DNA of 5,444 bases from Anaerolineae bacterium (GTDB lineage Bacteria; Chloroflexota; Anaerolineae; Aggregatilineales; Phototrophicaceae), in NCBI GenBank assembly GCA_020848855.1, contig JADLHH010000498.1, forward strand, positions 1-5,444. The letters are read 5' to 3'. Every line of letters begins with the position of its first letter. Position 1 is the first letter of the stretch. The translations under genes and the position numbers were made by a program. Under the pieces are notes generated by a model. That model searched no databases. It saw only the letters and a list, made by a program, of their open reading frames with translations, and had not been told where the DNA came from. Of the stretch, positions 1 to 5,156 are shown in pieces.

Positions 1-63
1 GAATGCCAGCGCCGAGAGCAGGAAGAGCAAGACCAGAATAGTGCTCAGGTGTAACTTGCGCAT
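1..63 (-). CDS. N-terminal fragment of a secreted or membrane-anchored protein (signal peptide only)
   Basis: The minus strand opens with ATG at 63 and reads 21 codons without a stop to the window edge, so only the amino terminus is visible. The peptide begins MRKLHLSTILVL and continues with a run of Leu, Phe, Ser and Ala. This is a basic n-region (Arg2, Lys3) followed by a hydrophobic h-region, as in a Sec signal peptide or an N-terminal membrane anchor. The cleavage site or lipobox would lie outside the window. The start is supported by AGGAG, ending about 7 bases before the ATG. The gene lies 90 bases downstream of the amidohydrolase on the same strand and in the same frame. Co-transcription is possible because no clear terminator is seen between them. 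The mature protein, and so its function, is unknown. Confidence 0.7.
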   Translation of the reverse strand, partial: MRKLHLSTILVLLFLLSALAF

Positions 64-136
64 GGGGCAAACTCCTAACCTAAGGCGTTCTGAACCGGAT
101 AAATCTTGCCAGGATGATCTGCTAATGCTCTTCGCG

Positions 137-143
137 CCTCCTT
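137..143 (-). promoter_or_regulatory. Strong Shine-Dalgarno-like sequence without a standard start codon
   Basis: The minus strand carries AAGGAGG just after the amidohydrolase stop. No ATG, GTG or TTG follows at usable distance. The nearest candidate is an ATT about 10 bases on, in frame with the ATG at 63 and with no intervening stop. The secreted-protein ATG has its own AGGAG, so this element may be a relic, a ribosome standby site, or chance. It is recorded because the match to the anti-Shine-Dalgarno sequence is full. Confidence 0.3.
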
Positions 144-153
144 TTCTCAATAA

Positions 154-1107
154 TCAAAGGTCAATTCTGAATAATCGCGCGGCATTACCCGCGAAAATCA
201 ACTGGATGTGGCTTTCCGCCAAGCCGAGTTCGCGCACGTCGCGGATTTGATCCTGCAGGTAGCGTTCGGCAAACCCGCGCGGGAAATAGCTCGAATCGGT
301 GCCGAAGATGATGCGCTCCGGTCCAATCGTCTCCATGTACTTGCGGAACAGCTTCTTGACCGTCCAGTCGCCATCGACCCACTTCACCCACTGGTTCGAG
401 CCGGATGTGTCGATGTGAACATTGCGGCACGCCCAGCATAGTTGCAGCGTCTCACGAATCCAGGCGCAGCCGAAATGCGGGATCACGAAGTTGACATCCG
501 GGAAATCCTTGGCGACATTGTGCAGCTTAAGCGGGTTGATGTTCTCGTGCCAGGCGATGCCGCCGCCGCCGCCCTGAATGCCGAAGTGGATCAGCACCGG
601 GATGTTCAATTCGGCGCACGCTTCCCACACCGGGTACGCCGCCTCGTCCTCGATGGCGCGATCCAGCATGGGCGCGAGCAGCTTGTAGCCCTTCAAACCG
701 AGTTCATTCACCGCGCGCCGGAGTTCGTCCGCAGCCGTCTCGGCGAACGGAGAGTGGTGAGCAAAGCCGATGAATTTACCGGGGTATTTGGCGACGATGC
801 TCGCCAGATGATCGTTGCCGCCGCCGGTGACGAAGCCGACGGCGCGCAGTCCGTAGCGGTCGATCTCGTCCGCCCAGCGCTTCGCCTGGGTGTCGTCGTC
901 GGGCGGGCTGCTCTCCGCCGGCTCGAAGCCCCACGCCAGCCGCCATTCCTTGCTGTACGCCGCCGCCTGCGCGCGGGCGATCCCGGCGCGGCGCTCGCCC
1001 CGCCGCTTGACGTAGTCCTCGTAAGGCGACGGTCCCATGCCTTCGAACCAGGGGCGGTTCGTCGGGAAATGGGTATGAAAGTCGATCACTTCGAGTTCTT
1101 GATACAT
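154..1107 (-). CDS. Metal-dependent amidohydrolase (Amidohydro_2, TIM-barrel family)
   Basis: This 317-residue protein belongs to the amidohydrolase superfamily branch that includes aminocarboxymuconate-semialdehyde decarboxylase-like and related TIM-barrel hydrolases or decarboxylases. Numbered from the chosen start, the visible metal and catalytic ligands are the N-terminal DFHTH motif (His11, His13), His174 in VLIHFG, His211 in VIPHFG and Asp271 in IFGTDSS. The C-terminal IFAGNAARLF motif is also typical. A five-glycine loop (Gly179-183) follows the third ligand. The protein looks cytoplasmic, with no signal peptide. The ATG at 1107 is preferred because GAGAAG lies 4 bases upstream. An in-frame ATG at 1119 would add four residues but has no ribosome site. 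A sigma-70-like promoter lies about 30 bases upstream. The substrate is not predictable; it could equally be a hydrolase or a decarboxylase. The family call is firm. Confidence 0.9.
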   Translation of the reverse strand: MYQELEVIDFHTHFPTNRPWFEGMGPSPYEDYVKRRGERRAGIARAQAAAYSKEWRLAWGFEPAESSPPDDDTQAKRWADEIDRYGLRAVGFVTGGGNDHLASIVAKYPGKFIGFAHHSPFAETAADELRRAVNELGLKGYKLLAPMLDRAIEDEAAYPVWEACAELNIPVLIHFGIQGGGGGIAWHENINPLKLHNVAKDFPDVNFVIPHFGCAWIRETLQLCWACRNVHIDTSGSNQWVKWVDGDWTVKKLFRKYMETIGPERIIFGTDSSYFPRGFAERYLQDQIRDVRELGLAESHIQLIFAGNAARLFRIDL

Positions 1108-1145
1108 AAGGCTTCTCATGAGATTTTATGAAAATAGTATTTGCG

Positions 1146-1174
1146 ATTGTACCGAATTAATCATTATCTGCCTA
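1146..1174 (-). promoter_or_regulatory. Predicted sigma-70-type promoter for the amidohydrolase
   Basis: On the minus strand TAGGCA (1174-1169, 4 of 6 to the TTGACA consensus) and TACAAT (1151-1146, 5 of 6 to TATAAT) are separated by exactly 17 bases of AT-rich sequence. Transcription would start near 1139, giving a leader of roughly 30 bases before the ATG at 1107. The position between the tRNA and the amidohydrolase suggests the amidohydrolase is transcribed on its own. A separate TATAAT near 1225 has no recognisable -35 partner. Confidence 0.5.
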
Positions 1175-1242
1175 CCGGAGCGATGAATCCAATTTGGTTC
1201 GCTCGCGGCGGGGAAAGAGGAAATTATATCGGGCGTGCCTGT

Positions 1243-1336
1243 CGGGAGTGCATGGGAGTCGAACCCACCGCAGCCGGTTCCACCGCCTGCCGCCGATTTT
1301 GAAGATCGGGACGCCCACCGGGACGCATTCACCCCC
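1243..1336 (-). tRNA. selC: Selenocysteine tRNA (tRNA-Sec, anticodon UCA)
   Basis: This tRNA decodes UGA as selenocysteine. It would be charged with Ser by SerRS, converted by SelA and delivered by SelB. Hallmarks visible on the minus strand are as follows. The anticodon stem CCGAT/ATCGG encloses the loop CTTCAAA, with anticodon TCA at 1302-1300. The D stem has 6 base pairs (GCGTCC/GGGCGT) and a 4-base loop CGGT. A long variable arm can fold as CAG-CGGT with ACCG-CTG. The T arm is GTGGG, TTCGACT, CCCAT. The 8-position acceptor pairs GGGGGTGA with GCACTCCC, with one G-T wobble and an A-G mismatch at the innermost pair. The discriminator is G at 1243. CCA is not encoded; ACA follows. The 8+5 acceptor/T arrangement and 6-bp D stem fit bacterial tRNA-Sec. 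The gene starts 35 bases after the GH57 stop. No selA or selB is adjacent. Confidence 0.93.
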
Positions 1337-1345
1337 CGCCGGGGG

Positions 1346-1354
1346 ATTGTAGCA
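1346..1354 (-). promoter_or_regulatory. Extended -10 promoter element for tRNA-Sec
   Basis: The minus strand reads TGCTACAAT, an extended -10 (TGn plus TACAAT, 5 of 6 to consensus). It sits so that transcription would begin around 1339, only a few bases before the mature tRNA 5' end. No good -35 is present at 16-18 bases, which is the situation in which a TGn extension usually compensates. This supports independent expression of the tRNA rather than reliance on readthrough from the GH57 gene. Confidence 0.45.
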
Positions 1355-1371
1355 AAGCGCCTTAACCGTTG

Positions 1372-3576
1372 CTATGCGTCGTCGGCGCCCAAATCGTCGA
1401 GCTTCAGGCGCAGTGTGTTCGCCCACGTCGCGCCCGGCGCGAGGGCGAGCGGGAACACGTGGAGCAGCACCGTCCCCTGATGGATGCGCTCGTAGCCGCC
1501 TTCGCTCATCGTCACCGGTTCGAGCGGGAAGCGCCAAAGCGATGCTGGCACAGTCAGCGTTGTCGTGACCTCGAAGCCGCGTATCTGTGTGCCGAGCCGG
1601 TAGCCGGCGACGTTCTCGCTCGCGCCCGCCTGCCCCATGCCGACCGTGTCGCCGTCGAAGATCGCCAGATAGCACATGGGCGTGTTGCCGCCGTCGAAGC
1701 CGTAGCTGGTCTCGATGCCGAAGCGCGTTTTGATCGGGGTGCTGGCGAGGTTGGTGACGGCGTACTCGACCAGCAGTTCGCGCACCCCAGCGGTGATCGT
1801 CAGGCGTTTCTCGACGCGCACCGGCAGCGCCGCGTTCCCGACCTTCACCTGCCCGTCGCGGCGCAGCGTGACCGTGCAGGCGTTCGTGCCGCTGCCGCCG
1901 ACTTCCGCCGTGTAGCTGCCCAGCACGAAATCGCCGGTTTCGGCGTAGTCGGCGCGGCGGAATTTGTCCAGCGTCACGTCGTCGCCCAGAAAGTGGTCGA
2001 TCAGCGCGCCGCGCCGGTGCCAGTCCACGACCAGATCGCGCTCCAAACCAAGCTGTTTGGCGCGGACGTGGGTCGAATACAGCCAGTCGGGGGCGCTCCA
2101 CTGCGGCATCTCCGGCGTGATCACGTCGCTGCGCGCCGCCGCCTCCTGTAAATCGATGTGGTAGCCCTCGCGCCGCCGCGTCATGATGTTCAGCAGGTTG
2201 TAGCGGCTGGGGATGTCGTCCCATTCGTAGATCGCGCCGCCGAACGCGGTCGAGATCACGAACGAGAACGGGGCGCTGCTGACGACGATCTCGCTGTGGC
2301 TGTCGAGGTCGAAGTCGATCAGCTCGGCGCGCACCTGATCGTCCAGAATCAGCGCTTCGGCGGCGAGCAGATTGGCGTAATTCGCCGCGCGGATGTGGAA
2401 CAGGTAGATGCCGCCGAACACGCCGTGCCAGTAGGCGCAGTTACACTGCGACGCCCACAGGTGTTTGAGGGCTTCGGCTTTCGCCTCGCCGTCGGGCAGG
2501 GCGTGGATGCGGCGGCTGGTGTACATGCCGCGCTTCTGCATCTGGTTGACTTCCGGGTACCTGGCGAGGAAATTGCGCCAGAAGCCGCCGCGCAGGTAGC
2601 GCTGGACGCGCCGGACGTACTCGGCGCGACCGGGGTCGCTGTGCTGCTTGCTGTCGATCTCGCGATCCATGTCCAGCCGCAGCGCCTTGATCTCGTGCAT
2701 CCGCTCGGCGGGCAGCGCCCACTCGGTCATTTCGAGGTACGACGCCGTCGGCAGGTAGGCGCGACCGCGCGCTGGGTACTGGCGCATGTAGTCGCCGGGC
2801 GTGGTCGTCTCCAGCCAGCCGCCGCTGGCTTCGATGGCGCTGAACAGCTTATCCATGTAGCCGTTCTGCCAGCAGTGTTCAAACGTACCGGGCCACATGC
2901 CAAACTTCTCGCCGTCGTCGCCCATGACCGCCAGCGCGGGCGGCAGCACCGGGTTCGCCAGCCGCTCCGCCTGCTCGCGCAGCCAGCCGAGAATCTGCTC
3001 GACGGGACTCCAGGGCAGCATATAGCGCAGCGCCGTCGAACTGGGGAACATATTGAGCGTGTAGCCCTGCTCCTCGGTCACGTAGTAGCCGAACAACTCG
3101 TCTTCGGTGAAGCCTGTGAAGTGGAAATGGGTGTCGTCGACGACGGCGTAGCGCAAGCCTGCCTGCGCGATCGGGCGCGCCAGCGACGGCTCCCATACCC
3201 GCTCCGCCAGCCACATGCCCTGCGCCCGCTGCCCGAAATCCGCCTCGACCGAATCGCTCAGCAGCTGGATTTGCCCGATCTTATCATCGTCGCTGAGCAT
3301 GACCAGGATCGGCTCGTAGTACGCGCCGCCGAGGATTTCAAGCTGCCCGGCTTCGACCAGCGCTTTCGCGCGGGCGTACAGTTCCGGGTGCTGGTCGAGA
3401 ATCCAGTCGCGCAGCGAGCCGGTGAAGTGCATCCCCACGCGAATTTTCGGGTGGCGCTCCAGAATCTCGATCAGCGGCAGGTAGCTTTTTTCGTAAGCCT
3501 CGGCAAACACGTTCTCGAAATTGCCGACGGGCTGGTGATTGTGAAAGACGAGCGATAAGTATATTTTCGGCGTCAA
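1372..3576 (-). CDS. GH57 family 4-alpha-glucanotransferase / alpha-amylase-like enzyme
   Basis: This 734-residue cytoplasmic enzyme is a retaining glycoside hydrolase of family GH57, probably moving or cleaving alpha-1,4-glucan chains of glycogen or maltodextrins. All five GH57 signature regions are visible, numbered from the TTG at 3576: HNHQP (12-16), GGAYYEPIL (83-91), WLAERVWEPSL (122-132) with nucleophile Glu125, MGDDGEKFGMWP (218-229) with acid/base Asp221, and ASYLEMTEWALP (278-289). These positions are close to Glu123 and Asp214 of the Thermococcus litoralis 4-alpha-glucanotransferase. A central helical region (about 290-390, DUF1925-like) and a beta-rich C-terminal region (about 395-734, DUF1926-like) match that enzyme's architecture. 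There is no signal peptide. TTG at 3576 is preferred over TTG at 3600 because AAGGA lies 7 bases upstream of the former. No glycogen genes are adjacent. Transferase versus amylase activity cannot be settled from sequence. Confidence 0.92.
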   Translation of the reverse strand: MTPKIYLSLVFHNHQPVGNFENVFAEAYEKSYLPLIEILERHPKIRVGMHFTGSLRDWILDQHPELYARAKALVEAGQLEILGGAYYEPILVMLSDDDKIGQIQLLSDSVEADFGQRAQGMWLAERVWEPSLARPIAQAGLRYAVVDDTHFHFTGFTEDELFGYYVTEEQGYTLNMFPSSTALRYMLPWSPVEQILGWLREQAERLANPVLPPALAVMGDDGEKFGMWPGTFEHCWQNGYMDKLFSAIEASGGWLETTTPGDYMRQYPARGRAYLPTASYLEMTEWALPAERMHEIKALRLDMDREIDSKQHSDPGRAEYVRRVQRYLRGGFWRNFLARYPEVNQMQKRGMYTSRRIHALPDGEAKAEALKHLWASQCNCAYWHGVFGGIYLFHIRAANYANLLAAEALILDDQVRAELIDFDLDSHSEIVVSSAPFSFVISTAFGGAIYEWDDIPSRYNLLNIMTRRREGYHIDLQEAAARSDVITPEMPQWSAPDWLYSTHVRAKQLGLERDLVVDWHRRGALIDHFLGDDVTLDKFRRADYAETGDFVLGSYTAEVGGSGTNACTVTLRRDGQVKVGNAALPVRVEKRLTITAGVRELLVEYAVTNLASTPIKTRFGIETSYGFDGGNTPMCYLAIFDGDTVGMGQAGASENVAGYRLGTQIRGFEVTTTLTVPASLWRFPLEPVTMSEGGYERIHQGTVLLHVFPLALAPGATWANTLRLKLDDLGADDA

Positions 3577-3583
3577 GAGATTA

Positions 3584-3588
3584 TCCTT
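3584..3588 (-). promoter_or_regulatory. Ribosome binding site deciding the GH57 TTG start
   Basis: AAGGA on the minus strand stands 7 bases before TTG at 3576. The alternative in-frame TTG at 3600 has AGGA only 1-2 bases away, too close for use. The downstream TTG also places the catalytic motifs at the residue numbers expected from the characterised family member. Confidence 0.6.
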
Positions 3589-3615
3589 ACCCGGAATCAA
3601 ATCCTATTTTCGCAC

Positions 3616-3644
3616 GTAGGGGCGTTCAATTGAGCGCCCCATAC
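3616..3644. repeat. Palindromic intergenic repeat, copy 1 (GTAGGGGCG arms)
   Basis: This is an imperfect palindrome: left arm GTAGGGGCG, core TTCAATTGAG, right arm CGCCCC then TAC. The only defects are one T-G wobble beside the core and one unpaired A at 3641. It shares its arms with the perfect palindrome 33 bases to the right, but the core differs. No run of T follows on either strand, so it is not a standard intrinsic terminator, although a hairpin in the glycosylase-to-GH57 transcript is likely. It is best read as a copy of a small dispersed palindromic (REP- or MITE-like) element. Confidence 0.7.
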
Positions 3645-3676
3645 GCACTGGAGCGGTTGTCGGGAAAATTGTTGTG

Positions 3677-3706
3677 TGTAGGGGCGTAACATGTTACGCC
3701 CCTACA
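3677..3706. repeat. Perfect 30-bp palindromic intergenic repeat, copy 2
   Basis: Both 15-base halves are exact reverse complements: TGTAGGGGCGTAACA and TGTTACGCCCCTACA. The outer arms match copy 1, while the central ten bases (TAACATGTTA) are different and again self-complementary. On either strand this would fold into a very stable hairpin. The sequence 3' of it on the minus strand is CACACAACAATTTT, so terminator function for the glycosylase message is possible but not classical. Confidence 0.8.
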
Positions 3707-3724
3707 AAAACGACTGTGCGTTTT

Positions 3725-3748
3725 CTCAGCACTCGGTACTCAGCACTT
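3725..3748. repeat. Heptanucleotide tandem repeat (CTCAGCA type)
   Basis: Three adjacent 7-base units CTCAGCA, CTCGGTA and CTCAGCA are followed by a partial CTT. The middle unit differs at two positions. The array lies just past the glycosylase stop, beside the two palindromes. Short tandemly repeated heptamers of this kind are known from intergenic regions of cyanobacteria and some other bacteria; membership of a genome-wide family here is inferred. Confidence 0.6.
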
Positions 3749-3752
3749 CTTT

Positions 3753-4397
3753 TCAGAAAAGCGACCTCTGCGTGGGCGGTGGCGCGTCTTCGGCTGCCGA
3801 GGATGGCGGCTTCTGTCCCTTGTTTCGCAGCTCGCGCACCTTGTCGACGACTTCAGGAATCCGCTTGAAGTCGACTTCCATCGGCGATTGCAGGCTGGGG
3901 TTGCGCAGCACCGCCGCCGGGTGGAACAACGGGTAGTAGGCTCTGCCGTTCTCGATCTTCGCCTGCCCGTGAATCTGGGTGATCCTGCCGTTGGGGAAGT
4001 AGCGCGCCATGCTGAAGCGCCCCAGCGTGACGATGATCAGCGGGTCGATGAGGTTGATCTGCTGGTCGAGGTACGGCTTGCAGGTGTTGATCTCCACGGG
4101 GAGCGGGTCGCGGTTTTCCGGCGGGCGGCATTTGACGACGTTGGTGATGAACACCTCGTTGCGGGTGAGGTTGATCAGCTTGAGCAGGGCTTCCAGGTAC
4201 GTGCCGGAGCGCCCGACAAAGGGCAGCCCCTGTCGGTCTTCGTTGTAGCCGGGTCCTTCGCCGATGAACATGATCGTGGCGTGAATATCGCCCGCGCCAG
4301 GGACGGCACGAGTTCGGTTCTTGTGCAGGTCGCAGAGCGTGCAGGTGCGAATCTCTGCCGCAATCTTCGCCAGCGCCTCGGCGCGCTCATCTGCCAT
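3753..4397 (-). CDS. Family 4 (type 4) uracil-DNA glycosylase with 4Fe-4S cluster
   Basis: This 214-residue base-excision repair enzyme removes uracil, arising from cytosine deamination or dUMP incorporation, from DNA. Four cysteines in the family 4 spacing would hold the 4Fe-4S cluster: Cys19 and Cys22 in TCTLCDL, Cys90 in VVKCRPPENR, and Cys106 in NTCKPYL. The water-activating motif GEGPGYNED (46-54) followed by GLPFVG (57-62), and the minor-groove motif HPAAVLRNP (159-167), are intact. After the fold ends near residue 193 there is a Pro/Ala-rich flexible tail terminating in QRSLF (210-214). This resembles the bacterial beta-clamp-binding pentapeptide. The start is supported by AAAGGGA just upstream of the ATG. 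The gene is divergent from the MarR gene across 186 bases and points toward the GH57 gene with a repeat-filled 176-base gap. I see no convincing promoter of its own. Confidence 0.93.
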   Translation of the reverse strand: MADERAEALAKIAAEIRTCTLCDLHKNRTRAVPGAGDIHATIMFIGEGPGYNEDRQGLPFVGRSGTYLEALLKLINLTRNEVFITNVVKCRPPENRDPLPVEINTCKPYLDQQINLIDPLIIVTLGRFSMARYFPNGRITQIHGQAKIENGRAYYPLFHPAAVLRNPSLQSPMEVDFKRIPEVVDKVRELRNKGQKPPSSAAEDAPPPTQRSLF

Positions 4398-4521
4398 TGT
4401 CGTCCCTTTCGCTTCTCATAAGGCGGATGGTAACACCTTGGCTGAGCCACGACAACCCCGTCGCAGGGCGCCCGTGTATTTGAAAGAATTCCACATTTTC
4501 CCCGAAGGGCGTAAATTCGGC

Positions 4522-4549
4522 TTGCATTCCGGGCAAATAATCCCATAAT
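4522..4549 (+). promoter_or_regulatory. Predicted promoter for the MarR-family gene
   Basis: CATAAT (4544-4549, 5 of 6 to TATAAT) is preceded after 16 bases by TTGCAT (4522-4527, a weak -35). Transcription would start near 4556, giving a leader of about 28 bases. The local AT-richness contrasts with the surrounding coding sequence. The -10 end and start point overlap a palindrome that could be a repressor site. Confidence 0.4.
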
Positions 4550-4571
4550 TTAATTAAACTAACTAATTGAA
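4549..4571. promoter_or_regulatory. Inverted repeat, candidate MarR operator
   Basis: Half-sites TTTAATTA (4549-4556) and TAATTGAA (4564-4571) are inverted repeats matching at 7 of 8 positions, separated by the 7-base spacer AACTAAC. Total length is 23 bp, within the range bound by dimeric MarR-type winged-helix proteins. The left half contains part of a smaller perfect palindrome, TTTAATTAAA. It lies between the predicted -10 box and the MarR start codon, so occupancy would block that promoter. AT-rich DNA produces such symmetry by chance fairly easily, so confidence is moderate. Confidence 0.45.
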
Positions 4572-4583
4572 TGGCGCCCGGAC

Positions 4584-5066
4584 ATGACGAAAGCAAAACG
4601 AGGCGACCCCGAAACTTTCGCGCTGGCGGAACGATTACTCGGCGTATTCCTTCGGCTGACGCAGATTACGAAGGACGAAACCCCCGACGACATGGTGGCG
4701 CAGTTGAACGTCAACCAACTACGCGCGCTGAACCTGATTTACCACGAACCGGGGATTTCGCAGAAAGCGCTGGCAGATCGGCTGGGCGTCACATCGGCGT
4801 CGGTCTCGGTCAGTATCGGCAAGATGCTCGAAGCCGATCTGGTCGAACGGCATCACGATTCGGAAGATGGACGTATCCAGCGCCTGTACCTCGGCGCGAG
4901 CGGTCGGGAACTGGTGCGCCGGGCGGAAGACGTGCAGGTGCAGGTGATCGCCGAACTACTGGATGGGCTGCCGCTCGACGAGCAGCGACTGGTCGTTCAA
5001 CTGCTGGAACGGGCGCTGATGATACGGGAAGACCTACCGGATTCTCTAGCGATATTGAGCGGCTAG
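4584..5066 (+). CDS. MarR-family transcriptional regulator
   Basis: This 160-residue protein is a dimeric winged-helix DNA-binding regulator. An N-terminal helix (about 10-29) serves dimerisation. The winged HTH runs from about residue 43 (NVNQLRALNLIYHEPG), through ISQKALADRLGVT (58-70) and the Ser-rich recognition helix SASVSVSIGKMLEADLV (71-87). The wing is DSEDGRIQRLYL (92-103), carrying the Asp-x-Arg pair (Asp95, Arg97) typical of the family. The C-terminal helices (about 105-150) complete the dimer interface. Length is normal for the family. No strong Shine-Dalgarno sequence precedes the ATG, but a later start would remove the dimerisation helix. The ligand and target genes are unknown. 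The divergent glycosylase and the gene itself are the nearest possible targets, given the palindrome at 4549-4571. The gene ends 90 bases before the receiver-domain gene. Confidence 0.9.
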   Translation: MTKAKRGDPETFALAERLLGVFLRLTQITKDETPDDMVAQLNVNQLRALNLIYHEPGISQKALADRLGVTSASVSVSIGKMLEADLVERHHDSEDGRIQRLYLGASGRELVRRAEDVQVQVIAELLDGLPLDEQRLVVQLLERALMIREDLPDSLAILSG

Positions 5067-5156
5067 AGCTTTCGTACTAATTACTTGTTTGTCCGTGTCG
5101 CATTCGATCGATTCATGCGGTTTGGGCAGGCAGGGGCGAGGACGGAAACCAAACAA

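Noticed and set aside
61..156. UGA readthrough as selenocysteine, joining the amidohydrolase to the downstream signal-peptide gene, tempting because selC is nearby and the frames match
   Set aside because: The amidohydrolase ends at its normal family terminus (GNAARLFRIDL), no GC-rich SECIS-like hairpin is evident after the TGA, and fusing a cytoplasmic enzyme to an internal signal peptide makes no sense. Same-frame spacing has a one in three chance.
442..1131. Open plus-strand frame of 229 codons opposite the amidohydrolase
   Set aside because: Low-complexity Arg/Ala/Val composition and no domain; the minus-strand frame has complete metal-ligand motifs.
2158..3558. Long open frame of 466 codons on the plus strand opposite the GH57 gene
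   Set aside because: Its product is rich in Ala, Arg, Val and Gln without any recognisable domain, as expected for the antisense of a GC-rich gene, while the minus strand encodes all five GH57 motifs.
3707..3724. Inverted repeat AAAACG / CGTTTT as a terminator for the glycosylase gene
   Set aside because: Although T residues follow on the minus strand, the six-base stem is mostly A-T pairs and too weak for an intrinsic terminator.
3749..3761. CTTTT / AAAAG palindrome overlapping the glycosylase stop codon
   Set aside because: Short, A-T only apart from the closing pair, with a 3-base loop; likely chance.
4571..5080. Overlapping plus-strand frame starting at ATG 4571 in another frame through the MarR gene
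   Set aside because: It encodes an Arg/Gly-rich low-complexity product; the ATG 4584 frame gives a complete MarR fold.
5075..5082. ACTAATTA downstream of MarR as a second operator half-site
   Set aside because: It shares only ACTAATT with the upstream palindrome and has no inverted partner at the same spacing.
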